64,000 nucleotides of DNA, taken from positions 62,001-126,000 of the forward strand of contig JBBINR010000004.1 of NCBI GenBank assembly GCA_037443785.1, read 5' to 3'. Positions 8,739-17,600 of this stretch are shown here, piece by piece. Source of the stretch: JAQUOA01 sp037443785 (GTDB lineage: Bacteria; Bacteroidota; Ignavibacteria; UBA10030; UBA8401). Each line of letters starts with the position of its first letter. Position 1 is the stretch's first letter. The notes beneath the pieces were generated by a model. The model made no database searches. It was not told where the DNA came from and saw nothing but the letters and a program-made list of their open reading frames with translations. Made by a program: the position numbers and the translations under genes.

Positions 8739-10004
8739 ATGAAAACTAAAATGGATATTATTGTTATTGGTGGTGGAGCAGCGGGAATGACTGCCGCATG
8801 GAAGGCCGCTTCGGAAGGAGCGTCGGTTACTCTTCTTGAAAAAAATGCAAAACTGGGAATTAAAATTCTCATTTCGGGCGGGGGAAAATGCAACATCACT
8901 CATGGCGGCGATATTACGACAATGCTCCGGCAATTTCAATCGAAGGAATCGAGATTTTTAAAATATGCCTTCCATACATTCTCAAATAGAGACATCGTAC
9001 AAGTGTTGAATGATGGCGGCATTGAAACATACGAACGCGACAACGGGAAAATATTTCCCGTCAGCCATAAAGCCGGCGACGTGGTCCATGCATTCCGAAG
9101 GCTGATGGAAAAATATTTGGTAGATATAAGAATTAATTCACCTGTATATGATATTGCAAAAAACGATGATGGTAACTTCACGGTCAGCACATTGAACGAG
9201 ACTTTTCATTCTCATTCAGTGATTATTGCTGTGGGGGGAAATTCATTTAAAAAAACCGGGACAACAGGCGACGGATATGCGTGGGCGCAAAAATTCGGAC
9301 ATACAATTGTTCCAATTCGGCCGGCGCTAACTCCAATTGTTCTTCAGCCAACACCTCCTCAACTTTGGCAGGGAACTCCGATCAGAGACTGCGTTTTGAA
9401 ATCAGTACATAATGGAGCCGTGATCGCACAATGGCATGGAGATGCATTATTCACTCATTTCGGAATTTCAGGCCCTGCTGCGCTTGAAATCAGCCGCGAT
9501 ACATTTTTGGCATTCGAGCGAGGAAATCATGTTTCACTCTATGTCGATTTTTTCCCGGAGTCGACTATGGAACAATTGGAACAAAACACACTGAAAAATA
9601 TTGAACTGCAAGTAGCAAAAAATATTCTCTCCCTGATAGAGCAACTCGTTCCACAACGATTGGCTGAACATATATTGAGCCAATCCGGAATCAGCACGAA
9701 CAAAAAACTTCATCAACTCAGTAAACAGGAACGCCGATCGCTTGTTGCGACACTAAAACATTGCAGCATTGGCAGTATAAATGGAATTCCGTTAGATTCC
9801 GGGGAAGTAACTGCGGGAGGCGTATCATTACACGAAATCACTCAAACAACAATGGAATCTAAATTAGTATCCGGGTTATTTTTTTGCGGAGAAATTCTTG
9901 ATGTCGCCGGTCCCATTGGCGGATATAATTTACAGGCAGCATTTTCTACGGGATTTGTGGCGGGGAAAAGTTCAGCAGGCGTTGTTACAGCCTTGGCATC
10001 GTAA
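8739..10004 (+). CDS. HI0933/YhiN-family NAD(P)/FAD-dependent oxidoreductase
   Basis: A 421-residue flavoprotein. The N-terminal Rossmann motif IVIGGGAAGMTAAWKAA and the family signature LISGGGKCNITHG are clear, as is the C-terminal FAD motif FFCGEILDVAGPIGGYNLQ. The family (BaiN/HI0933-like) is widespread; its physiological substrate is generally not settled, so I name only the family. The ATG at 8739 and an in-frame ATG at 8751 are both possible starts. It is transcribed divergently from uppS across a 147-bp spacer. Confidence 0.9.
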   Translation: MKTKMDIIVIGGGAAGMTAAWKAASEGASVTLLEKNAKLGIKILISGGGKCNITHGGDITTMLRQFQSKESRFLKYAFHTFSNRDIVQVLNDGGIETYERDNGKIFPVSHKAGDVVHAFRRLMEKYLVDIRINSPVYDIAKNDDGNFTVSTLNETFHSHSVIIAVGGNSFKKTGTTGDGYAWAQKFGHTIVPIRPALTPIVLQPTPPQLWQGTPIRDCVLKSVHNGAVIAQWHGDALFTHFGISGPAALEISRDTFLAFERGNHVSLYVDFFPESTMEQLEQNTLKNIELQVAKNILSLIEQLVPQRLAEHILSQSGISTNKKLHQLSKQERRSLVATLKHCSIGSINGIPLDSGEVTAGGVSLHEITQTTMESKLVSGLFFCGEILDVAGPIGGYNLQAAFSTGFVAGKSSAGVVTALAS

Positions 10005-10149
10005 CAACGCAATCGTTCAGTTGAAGTGTTCTAAATTTTATCCATCAGTGAATGTTCCAGAAAATTCAAGCGCTTTTTCCTTCTCATTTTCTTGATTAAA
10101 CATACATTTACTGCTACATTGACGATTATTTTAGGAAGAAGGAAATCGG

Positions 10150-11286
10150 TTGAATAAAAAAATTCGTATCGGAATTCTCGGCGGAGGACAGCTTGCGAAA
10201 ATGTCCACGCTTGCCGCATCACGTTTGGGATTTGAAGTGGCTATTATGGAAAAAGAGAGCAAATCTCCTGCAGGCACTCTTACGCATAGTGAATTTATAG
10301 GCTGGGTACATGAGCGTCAGAACTTAAACAAATTTGCTCAACACTGCGATGTAATAACACTTGAAAATGAGTTCGTTGATCATCATAAATTGGAATTTCT
10401 TGAAAAAATCGGGAAAAAGGTATTTCCATCTTCCACAACCATTGCCCTTATTCAGGATAAACTTCTTCAGAAAGAAACATTAGCACAAAACGGAATTCCA
10501 GTCCCGAGATTTATTGCAGTAGAAAAACGTCATTCGTTCAAAGAAATATCTTCTGTCGTCGGTCTTCCATTCGTTTTAAAATCTCGAAAAATGGGATACG
10601 ATGGTTACGGTAACGCAATGGTAAAAACTGAAAAAGATTTTACTGAAGGGGCAAAGCATTTAACAGGGCGACACAGCAATTTAATGGCGGAAGCGTTCAT
10701 TAATTTTTCGATGGAACTTGCAGTGATGGTTGCACGAACAAAGAACGAGATCAAAGTGTATCCAGTTGTACAGACAATTCAAAAAAATCACATTTGCCAC
10801 ACCGTTATTGCACCGGCACAAATCCCCTCAAAAATAATGAAGCACGCCGAAACGATAGCAATCAATTCTGTAAAGGCGATGAAAGGATTCGGATTGTTTG
10901 CCGTCGAGATGTTCTTATCAAAAGACCAAACAATCATTGTGAATGAAATGGCGCCGCGACCGCATAATTCCGGTCATTACACGATTGAAGGATGCGTGAC
11001 GTCGCAATTTGAAAATCATATCCGTTCAGTTTTAGAATTACCGTTAGGTTCTACTCAGATGGTAAAAAAATATGCGGTAATGATAAATCTTTTAGGAAGA
11101 AAAAACCCTCAACGATTGATTGATTTGTATAAAGCAGCATTGAAAGATCCTTCACTGCATCTCCATATATACGGGAAAGAGCATTCGCGCGTCGGACGAA
11201 AGATGGGACACATCACAATGCTTGGCGATACCCTCTCGCCCTTACTCAAAAAACTTTCAACCATCGAAAAGAAAATTAGATTATGA
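10150..11286 (+). CDS. purK: PurK, 5-(carboxyamino)imidazole ribonucleotide synthase
   Basis: 378 residues with an ATP-grasp fold: IGILGGGQLAKM at the N-terminus, LPFVLKSRKMGYDGYGN in the ATP-binding domain, and NEMAPRPHNSGHYTIEGC in the catalytic region. PurK carboxylates AIR using ATP and bicarbonate, giving N5-CAIR for PurE. It starts at a TTG (10150) with AGGAAGAAGG upstream; no better in-frame start lies near. It overlaps purE by four bases (ATGA), which supports coupled translation of the two consecutive enzymes. Confidence 0.96.
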   Translation: MNKKIRIGILGGGQLAKMSTLAASRLGFEVAIMEKESKSPAGTLTHSEFIGWVHERQNLNKFAQHCDVITLENEFVDHHKLEFLEKIGKKVFPSSTTIALIQDKLLQKETLAQNGIPVPRFIAVEKRHSFKEISSVVGLPFVLKSRKMGYDGYGNAMVKTEKDFTEGAKHLTGRHSNLMAEAFINFSMELAVMVARTKNEIKVYPVVQTIQKNHICHTVIAPAQIPSKIMKHAETIAINSVKAMKGFGLFAVEMFLSKDQTIIVNEMAPRPHNSGHYTIEGCVTSQFENHIRSVLELPLGSTQMVKKYAVMINLLGRKNPQRLIDLYKAALKDPSLHLHIYGKEHSRVGRKMGHITMLGDTLSPLLKKLSTIEKKIRL

Positions 11287-11777
11287 AGAAACCACTTGTC
11301 GGCATCATCATGGGAAGTGACAGCGATCTCCCAACCATGCAAGAAGCAGCACACATTTTGGATGAATTCGGCGTTGCCTATGAAATGAAGATCACGTCGG
11401 CGCACCGCACGCCGCATTTTATGGCCTCATATTCTTCCTCAGCTCATCGGCGCGGAGTAAAAATTATTATTGCCGGTGCAGGAGGCGCAGCACATTTGCC
11501 CGGAATGTCAGCATCACACACGCCGCTTCCTGTCATTGGTGTTCCCATTAAGACAAAAGCTCTGGATGGATTGGATTCACTTCTTTCGATTGCTCAAATG
11601 CCGGGAGGAGTTCCTGTTGCAACCGTTGCTATCGGCGGCGGAAAAAATGCGGGGCTCCTTGCAGTTCAGATGCTTTCAATCAGCGATAAAAAACTGTTGC
11701 GCAAAATGATTGAGTATAAAAAGAAATTAGAGAAGGAATCGTTAAAAAAGAATATGAGAATTAAACAAGAGATGTGA
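11283..11777 (+). CDS. purE: PurE, N5-carboxyaminoimidazole ribonucleotide mutase
   Basis: 164 residues, the size of class I PurE. GIIMGSDSDLPTM at the N-terminus binds the phosphate, and ITSAHRTP and IAGAGGAAHLPGM carry the active-site His residues. It converts N5-CAIR to CAIR in purine synthesis and is coupled to purK by an ATGA overlap. The last about 20 residues are Lys-rich and beyond the conserved core. It ends facing the esterase gene on the opposite strand, 32 bp away. Confidence 0.96.
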   Translation: MKKPLVGIIMGSDSDLPTMQEAAHILDEFGVAYEMKITSAHRTPHFMASYSSSAHRRGVKIIIAGAGGAAHLPGMSASHTPLPVIGVPIKTKALDGLDSLLSIAQMPGGVPVATVAIGGGKNAGLLAVQMLSISDKKLLRKMIEYKKKLEKESLKKNMRIKQEM

Positions 11778-11809
11778 AATTAAAATTTGAGTTTAGAATT
11801 TTTGTTTCA

Positions 11810-12940
11810 TTATTTCCCAAACATAAAAAGCAGCGGCCGCCACACTCGTTGTGACCAGTAGTACTCGTTGTGTGCTGCTTTTTCTTCCAAATGATATTCT
11901 AAATTCTCTCCTTTGATAAATCCCTTTTTCTTTAACACCGGAATCATTTGCTTATATTCTTTAAGCAATTCCTTTTCTCGCCCTCCGCAATCAATATAAA
12001 TTTTTGAATTCTTATTTGTCCATGAATCTTTTTTGAATTCTTTCAATGTCTTTTCGTCGTCATACCAGAACGATGTCGAAAGACAACCGGCCATTCCAAC
12101 GATGCCAGGATATTTCCACATCATGATCAGCGAAATAAGGCCGCCCATGGATGAACCCATAATCGCCGTATTTTTCTTTGAAGGTTTTGTTCGATATGCA
12201 GAGTCAATCATCGGTTTCACATCATCGATAACGAAATTCATGTACGCCTGACCTAACGGAGAATCTGAGTATTCTTGAAGCCGATCAGGCGAGTTATAGA
12301 TGCCGACGATGATAATTTCTTCCATCGCTTTTACTGCAATCAAACTATCTGCAATTTCATCAACACGCCAGTCTTTTCCCGAGAATGAAGTTGAAGGGTC
12401 AAAAATATTTTGTCCGTCGTGCATGTACAGCACAGGATATCGCCGTTTTTTTTCGGTTTGGTATGAAGGCGGAAGCCACACAATCACATCCCTCGAATAA
12501 TTCAGTCCCTCACCTTTTAATTTGCGGTGATAGACAACATTCCCCTGAATGCGCGGCTCGGATTTAGAGCGGTAGAATTTATTTTTCCATCCGATAGGGT
12601 TGACAGTCATAGTAGTGTCGTGGGTCAGTGATACATTAAAATTTTGCGAAACTTCCACACTATCATACATTGCCTCTTGTTCCCAACTTCCACCGGTTAT
12701 TTTAAACCGCAGCTGCAAACCTTTGGAAAATTTTCCTTCGTACATCCACAATGAATCATTCAAGCGTGAAAGAGAAACAGCCGATGGATTCCAATTCCCC
12801 AATTCTTTTTTATCACCCGAAATATAAATTGCCGTGCTGCTGTCAATCATGCTTTGTGCGGGATGAACAAATAGTCTCAATGAAACATCCTGCGCGAATG
12901 CAAAAGTAAAAGTCGCGAAAAGGAGAAGGAATAACCGCAT
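11810..12940 (-). CDS. Secreted esterase (enterochelin-esterase/EstD-like alpha/beta hydrolase) with N-terminal starch-binding-like domain
   Basis: 376 residues. A signal peptide (MRLFLLLFATFTFAFAQ) is followed at about 18-115 by a CBM20-like beta domain (YISGDKKELGNWNP is the typical core). The hydrolase domain follows: VWLPPSY, MHDGQNIF, nucleophile Ser264 in MGSSMGG, an acidic segment IDCGGREKEL and a C-terminal His in KAAHNEYY. Enzymes of this build hydrolyse esters of siderophores, carbohydrates or feruloyl groups; the substrate here is not known. It lies 23 bp after a cytochrome lipoprotein gene and may be the last gene of cytochrome unit C. Confidence 0.8.
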   Translation of the reverse strand: MRLFLLLFATFTFAFAQDVSLRLFVHPAQSMIDSSTAIYISGDKKELGNWNPSAVSLSRLNDSLWMYEGKFSKGLQLRFKITGGSWEQEAMYDSVEVSQNFNVSLTHDTTMTVNPIGWKNKFYRSKSEPRIQGNVVYHRKLKGEGLNYSRDVIVWLPPSYQTEKKRRYPVLYMHDGQNIFDPSTSFSGKDWRVDEIADSLIAVKAMEEIIIVGIYNSPDRLQEYSDSPLGQAYMNFVIDDVKPMIDSAYRTKPSKKNTAIMGSSMGGLISLIMMWKYPGIVGMAGCLSTSFWYDDEKTLKEFKKDSWTNKNSKIYIDCGGREKELLKEYKQMIPVLKKKGFIKGENLEYHLEEKAAHNEYYWSQRVWRPLLFMFGK

Positions 12941-12963
12941 AAATGAAAATACTAAATTTTGAA

Positions 12964-14124
12964 TTAGAATTCTCTGCGCATCTTTGCAATTGAATTGCGC
13001 AGCAACGCGTTTGCGTACTTGGTATTGTGAACTCCCTGGCTAAGATCATGATCAATGAAGAAAAAATTCCACAATGCACCAGCTTTGTTGGACGGTGTAA
13101 TGACCAACGGAGTTGCCGATGATGCTTTTGCCGTCATTGATAATGTATCTAACCAGCCAGCGTGAACGAGAAGTATTTTTAATGTATCAAGGTTATAGTT
13201 GGTTTCGGTTTGCTTACCATTATAATCCAACGTCGTCAGAGAAGATCCATGGCATCCTGATGTTTTGCATCCCGCGATATCTTCACCTTTTTCTTCAGAA
13301 CTTAAGATCATCGTATGTCCGCCCGTTAAAGCACCAACTCCATCTGCCATATGACACACAACGCAACCTTCTGATTTGATCGTAGCAGCTGTTGTATGTG
13401 GTGAATTATCAATGGCGACCGGTCCATTCGTCCATTCATATCCACCCTTGCCCATCAAAATCTGTGACTGAAGGCCGTAGTGTGAATACCAACGATTTGA
13501 CGTAATCTTAATTGTATCATTTGTTGCAGTTGATTTGCCAGGATCAAGTTGCTCCGATGATAATATCGCTCTTGGTTGATGGCATGAAGCGCAAAGATTG
13601 CCTTTTCCATAATCGAACATTGCATCAGAGACGCCAGTGATATTTGAAAGTAATGCTACGGGAGCTACAGTCCGAAGTGAGAAATCGCCTTTTTTATGCG
13701 GAGAGTGACATGCAAAACATCCAATAGGCGTAGCATTTTTTGTTGTAACAGCAATACCCGTTTGTTTCTTTAAATAGCCTTCCATGGTATGACATTCCGC
13801 GCAATCAGTACCATTCTCAGATGAGTGTCCTCCATTTGCATGTTTTGAATTTGCCCACGCAATCATTTTTGCTGCTGTGTAATATGTTGTATCAGCATCC
13901 GCGGTATGACATGGTGCACATCTTAAACTATCTTTGAATCCCTCAAAATAGACAAAACCATCTCCTCCTTTGCCCCCACCCGGCCCACCAGTGGAATCTT
14001 TTGGATTACTTGTTGAATCTTGAGATGTATTGGAATTTTCTGATGATACCGCAGGATTCGATTTCTTGCACGATGATAAAATCAAAATTGATACGAACAA
14101 GTATGTAATAAAAAAATATTTCAT
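12964..14124 (-). CDS. Multiheme cytochrome c lipoprotein, 6 hemes (5 CXXCH + 1 CX4CH)
   Basis: 386 residues. The signal ends in a lipobox (LILSSC, Cys19), then a Ser/Asn/Gly-rich linker, then DGFVYFEGFKDSLRC, where hemes begin. I count five CXXCH motifs (CAPCH, CAECH, CFACH, CASCH, CVVCH) and one CX4CH (CKTSGCH). It is a clear paralog of the next gene upstream (14211-15482), sharing the YFEGFKDSLRC start, the CHSPHKKGDFS segment and an NKAGALWNF end. Expected location is the outer membrane, possibly the outer face, by analogy with Geobacter Omc lipoproteins. A terminator-like hairpin separates it from the paralog, so it may be partly independent. Confidence 0.85.
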   Translation of the reverse strand: MKYFFITYLFVSILILSSCKKSNPAVSSENSNTSQDSTSNPKDSTGGPGGGKGGDGFVYFEGFKDSLRCAPCHTADADTTYYTAAKMIAWANSKHANGGHSSENGTDCAECHTMEGYLKKQTGIAVTTKNATPIGCFACHSPHKKGDFSLRTVAPVALLSNITGVSDAMFDYGKGNLCASCHQPRAILSSEQLDPGKSTATNDTIKITSNRWYSHYGLQSQILMGKGGYEWTNGPVAIDNSPHTTAATIKSEGCVVCHMADGVGALTGGHTMILSSEEKGEDIAGCKTSGCHGSSLTTLDYNGKQTETNYNLDTLKILLVHAGWLDTLSMTAKASSATPLVITPSNKAGALWNFFFIDHDLSQGVHNTKYANALLRNSIAKMRREF

Positions 14125-14138
14125 ACTGTCAAAAATAA

Positions 14139-14167
14139 AATCCGTTCCGCTGGTTGCGGAACGGATT
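14139..14167 (-). terminator. Strong intrinsic terminator between the two six-heme lipoprotein genes
   Basis: A perfect 12-bp stem (aatccgttccgc at 14139-14150, gcggaacggatt at 14156-14167) with a 5-base loop. On the minus strand it is followed by TTATTTTTGAC. It lies between the stop of the 14211-15482 gene and the ATG of the 12964-14124 gene, so read-through or a promoter inside the 15-base gap would be needed for the downstream gene. Confidence 0.8.
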
Positions 14168-14210
14168 GGATATAGGAGGTAGTGCTTTCGTTTTTGAGAG
14201 GAGGGAAACT

Positions 14211-15482
14211 TTATTTTTGCAATTCAGCAATGGATGCATCAAGCAACGCTCTCACGTATGCTGTATTGTGGATTCCTTTGCTCTTTTCATTGATAACTTG
14301 TTGGAAGTTCCAAAGAGCTCCGGCTTTGGTAGCTGGGAGTATTCTTAATGGGCTTGACGATGAAGCATTTGCTACTGACCATGAGGTATCACTGCCGCTC
14401 ACTGTCATACTGACCCATGTAACTGCTTTACCACTCTTTGGTAATGACCACTTTTTCGTGATGGTTGTATCCATCATCAACAAGCCTAATTGGGTAATCT
14501 TTGCACCGATTTCATCGCGAACACCTTTCCATTTTGCACTCGTAGCAGTAATAGCATTGCTTGAGTGGCAGCCGGAGGCATTGCAACCTGCAAAGTTATA
14601 CGACAGTGTTGTTGAACCTTCTGGAATATAACCGACTTTAAATGTATGTCCGCCACCTTTGTTTCCGATTGGTGTTGCCATGTGGCAATCTTCGCAACCA
14701 AGACCTTTTGCATCGACTTTATCTTTATGAGGTGAATTGGGATATGTATAACCGCCGGTAAACTCAAAACCACCGAAGCCAAGCAATGTTTGTGATTGCT
14801 CACCTGAAACGTGATTGTTCCAGCGAGATGTGTAGATGTACGCCGTATCGGTTGCTGCAGCACCCGGATCAGGCTGCCATGAATACGGTTTTGATGTTAA
14901 GAATGTCGAGGTCATGCGCGGTTGATGGCACTTTACGCACAAATTCGATTCACCCGTACTGTTCCAAATTTTGGTCGTCTGATTCTTCAACAATGTGAAA
15001 ATGTTTACCTGGCCATTATCTCTTACAGAAAAATCACCGCGTTTATGTGGTGAATGGCATGTAAAGCATCCAACCGGTGAAGAATTTGGATAGTTTTGTT
15101 TCACTATCGGACCGGATGCAGCATTGATGTTGAACGTCTCGTTTGCAAAACCATTATTATAGCGTTCAAAGAAACCTTCGTTGGTGTGGCAACCTGCACA
15201 CGTCGTTCCGTTGCGATCGTAGTTTCCAAGTTCACGATGTCCAGACATTTCATACTGAACTTTCTTGGCTACAACACGATATGTTGTGTCATAATCAGCA
15301 GTGTGACATGTTTGGCAACGTAAGCTGTCTTTAAATCCTTCAAAATAGACAAATCCAGCATTTTGTCCATCTTTACCATTTGCTCCATTATCTCCCTTTG
15401 CTCCAGCAGGTCCAGCGGGCCCTTCACAAGCTTGCAAGGCAAAAAAACCTAGCGCGATCAGAACAGTTAATATTTGTTTCAC
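14211..15482 (-). CDS. Multiheme cytochrome c lipoprotein with collagen-like N-terminal segment, 6 hemes (5 CXXCH + 1 CX4CH)
   Basis: 423 residues from a GTG start at 15482 (AAAGGAG lies about ten bases upstream). The lipobox Cys is residue 19 (ALQAC). Residues 21-41 are seven perfect Gly-X-Y triplets, a collagen-like stretch, before GFVYFEGFKDSLRC. Hemes: CQTCH, CAGCH, CFTCH, CVKCH, CEDCH and the longer CNASGCH. A paralog lies directly downstream. Lipidation and the flexible Gly-X-Y linker suggest a cytochrome held away from the outer membrane surface; this is inference. Its upstream spacer of 96 bases carries only a weak hairpin, so co-transcription with the genes above is possible. Confidence 0.87.
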   Translation of the reverse strand: MKQILTVLIALGFFALQACEGPAGPAGAKGDNGANGKDGQNAGFVYFEGFKDSLRCQTCHTADYDTTYRVVAKKVQYEMSGHRELGNYDRNGTTCAGCHTNEGFFERYNNGFANETFNINAASGPIVKQNYPNSSPVGCFTCHSPHKRGDFSVRDNGQVNIFTLLKNQTTKIWNSTGESNLCVKCHQPRMTSTFLTSKPYSWQPDPGAAATDTAYIYTSRWNNHVSGEQSQTLLGFGGFEFTGGYTYPNSPHKDKVDAKGLGCEDCHMATPIGNKGGGHTFKVGYIPEGSTTLSYNFAGCNASGCHSSNAITATSAKWKGVRDEIGAKITQLGLLMMDTTITKKWSLPKSGKAVTWVSMTVSGSDTSWSVANASSSSPLRILPATKAGALWNFQQVINEKSKGIHNTAYVRALLDASIAELQK

Positions 15483-15535
15483 TGTCTCAACGCTCCTTTC
15501 ATAGATGAAGATTATTGTTTCGTTTTATTGTTTAA

Positions 15536-15552
15536 AATGACCTATCGTCATT
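15536..15552 (-). terminator. Weak hairpin downstream of the seven-heme lipoprotein gene
   Basis: Six-bp stem aatgac / gtcatt with a 5-base loop, followed on the minus strand by TTAAAC and an A/T-rich run. It sits in the 96-base spacer between two cytochrome genes. Too weak to claim full termination; it may only reduce expression of the downstream gene or protect a 3' end. Confidence 0.3.
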
Positions 15553-15578
15553 GTATTTAGAGATAAGTCAACTCAGTA

Positions 15579-16394
15579 CTACCACGTAATTCTGCCAAGT
15601 ATGTGTTTGGCAGGATTAATGATAGTTAAATTTTGATCAACGACATCCGAATGGCAATCTGAACATTTTTTCCCTACAGCGATTGAGATATGTCCCGATT
15701 TAGGAAACGCTTTTGCTTCTGGAGTTACACCATTCACATCTCCATGGCAAGTTCCGCATTGCGCTGCATTATTCGTATTTGTCCACGACATTGCAGTTTT
15801 ATTGCCTCCAGTAAAATTACCATGACAATACGTATTTGCACATGTCCCGTCATTATATGTTGCATCAGATTTATGGAATATCGAAAGCGAATCAAATCGA
15901 ACTTCAGCGCCGGGAGTTGCATCGATATGTCCTACGCTCAATACTGATGAAGGAACGACGTGACATTCTTTACATGCAACAGCTCCAGCAATACCGCCCA
16001 ACAAATGTTTCTGGTGCGCTCCAACTGTCCGAACAGACGGCGAGGTATTCCCTGAAAGATCTTTTGGCGGAGCAGCATTTACAGAGCCATGACATGTAGT
16101 GCAATTTTCTGGACCTGCCGGTTTATTATGGCATGTAAGGCACGACATTTTCGCCGTTCCACCGGAATAATCGCCGCCATGACATTGTTTGCACAACTGA
16201 ATATCGTAATGTTTTGATTGAATATATTTTGTATGAAAATTTGACGAAGACTGATGCGTCGTATCGGCAAATCCTTCTCCATGCACAGAAATTGAAGGCT
16301 GTGTCGGAGCTTTTTCATTTTTCAAGTCGCCACACCCAAAAGCAAGCAGCATCAACGAACCAATCACACAATATATAAGCGAAGTATTTTTCAT
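15579..16394 (-). CDS. CxxxxCH/CxxCH-type cytochrome lipoprotein, 7 hemes
   Basis: 271 residues with lipobox LAFGC. Motifs in order: CKQCH, CLTCH, CTTCH, CKECH, CANTYCH (CX4CH), CGTCH, CSDCH. Mixed CX4CH and CXXCH motifs spaced by GTCANTYCHGN-like segments are typical of the Geobacter CxxxxCH/CxxCH cytochrome family, which is usually secreted to the cell surface. It follows the 14-heme gene by 6 bp, so both are translated from one message. The N-terminal 50 residues before the first heme are low-complexity Ser/Thr/His. Confidence 0.87.
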   Translation of the reverse strand: MKNTSLIYCVIGSLMLLAFGCGDLKNEKAPTQPSISVHGEGFADTTHQSSSNFHTKYIQSKHYDIQLCKQCHGGDYSGGTAKMSCLTCHNKPAGPENCTTCHGSVNAAPPKDLSGNTSPSVRTVGAHQKHLLGGIAGAVACKECHVVPSSVLSVGHIDATPGAEVRFDSLSIFHKSDATYNDGTCANTYCHGNFTGGNKTAMSWTNTNNAAQCGTCHGDVNGVTPEAKAFPKSGHISIAVGKKCSDCHSDVVDQNLTIINPAKHILGRITW

Positions 16395-16400
16395 AGCCTG

Positions 16401-17600
16401 TTATTTTTTCAAATGACAATATCCGCAGAATCCTTGTCCCGGTTTCCCATTCGGTTTTGCGTTCGGATCAGTATGGCATACAAAACAATTTGCCGCCATA
16501 TCATCATGCCAATCGCCATGATCATCTTTTCTAAAATTTGCTGGATGTGTTTTCGGATTGTTTCCTTTCACTCCATCCGGATCGATATGACATGTTATGC
16601 AGGTTGGATCGGAACCTTCGACATCGTGACACGATACACAACGTTCAATATCTCTCTTTGCCAACTGTGCATGCCGTCCGCCCCCGGTACCAACCCCAAT
16701 TGTTGTAAATCCAACTCCTTCATGACTTGTCGGGACAACACCGCCAAGGGCAACACTTCCATTCATATGGCAATCGCTGCAGAATTCTTGCGAACGATGG
16801 CATGTTTGACAATCTGATGCTTTCCCTTTTGCTTCAATTCCATGCGTGAATTTATAATTGATGCTATGAACCATTTCTCCGTTCAATGCTTTCGGTTTGT
16901 CTGTTCCAGAAACACGAGGAGAAAGCATTCCGGTCTTATTCCCAAATGAAAGCGTCGTTAAATTTGTTCCATCATGACATTCGGCACATGATTGTTCAGT
17001 ATGACAACTCTGGCAGTTTGCATCAAACGTACGAAGATTCATAATACGTGAATGTTCACGTTTGAAATTAGCAACATTGTGCGATGCCGGACGAAGAGTT
17101 GCAAGATTCAAATGGCATGTTTCACATTGACTTGTTGCTTTGGTATTGTTGTGACATGTTGTACACGTTGCCATCGAAGGAAGATTCTCTTGACCTGCAT
17201 ATTCAACTTTATCAAGATTCTTATGGCACGTTTCACATTTCAAATTTTGACTTTCAACGTGTTTCTTATGATTGAATTGAATTTCGCGGATTGGATTCGG
17301 TAAGGCTTTCGGTTCTTCGGTAAGATGGCAGAAGGCACATTTCTCATTGACTTCCTGCTCATGGCACGATTGACACTCAGTGTGCGTTGGCAAGATCTTA
17401 TCCACAGATTTCTCACTCGCTGCGGCATTATGGCACTGCGAACATTCCACACCATTCTCAATATGCTTTTGATGTGAGAATTTGAGCACCTGTTTTTTAT
17501 CGAGCTGTGCATCTTCGTTTGCCACAGCACGCCCTCTGCCAACAATAATAAGAGCGCCTATAGAGAGAATAATCGCCGCTATATAGATATTTTTTTTCAT
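16401..17600 (-). CDS. Periplasmic 14-heme cytochrome c
   Basis: About 400 residues with signal peptide MKKNIYIAAIILSIGALIIVG. I count 14 CXXCH motifs spread evenly from residue about 50 to the last six residues (CGYCHLKK). Many are preceded by F-S/N-H-K-KH segments that supply distal His ligands, as in cytochrome c7/c3-like families. There is no lipobox or membrane anchor apart from the signal. The ATG shares one base with the stop of the barrel gene (TGATG), so translation is coupled. A barrel protein plus a periplasmic multiheme is the arrangement of porin-cytochrome conduits, which suggests it feeds electrons to the outer membrane. Confidence 0.87.
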   Translation of the reverse strand: MKKNIYIAAIILSIGALIIVGRGRAVANEDAQLDKKQVLKFSHQKHIENGVECSQCHNAAASEKSVDKILPTHTECQSCHEQEVNEKCAFCHLTEEPKALPNPIREIQFNHKKHVESQNLKCETCHKNLDKVEYAGQENLPSMATCTTCHNNTKATSQCETCHLNLATLRPASHNVANFKREHSRIMNLRTFDANCQSCHTEQSCAECHDGTNLTTLSFGNKTGMLSPRVSGTDKPKALNGEMVHSINYKFTHGIEAKGKASDCQTCHRSQEFCSDCHMNGSVALGGVVPTSHEGVGFTTIGVGTGGGRHAQLAKRDIERCVSCHDVEGSDPTCITCHIDPDGVKGNNPKTHPANFRKDDHGDWHDDMAANCFVCHTDPNAKPNGKPGQGFCGYCHLKK

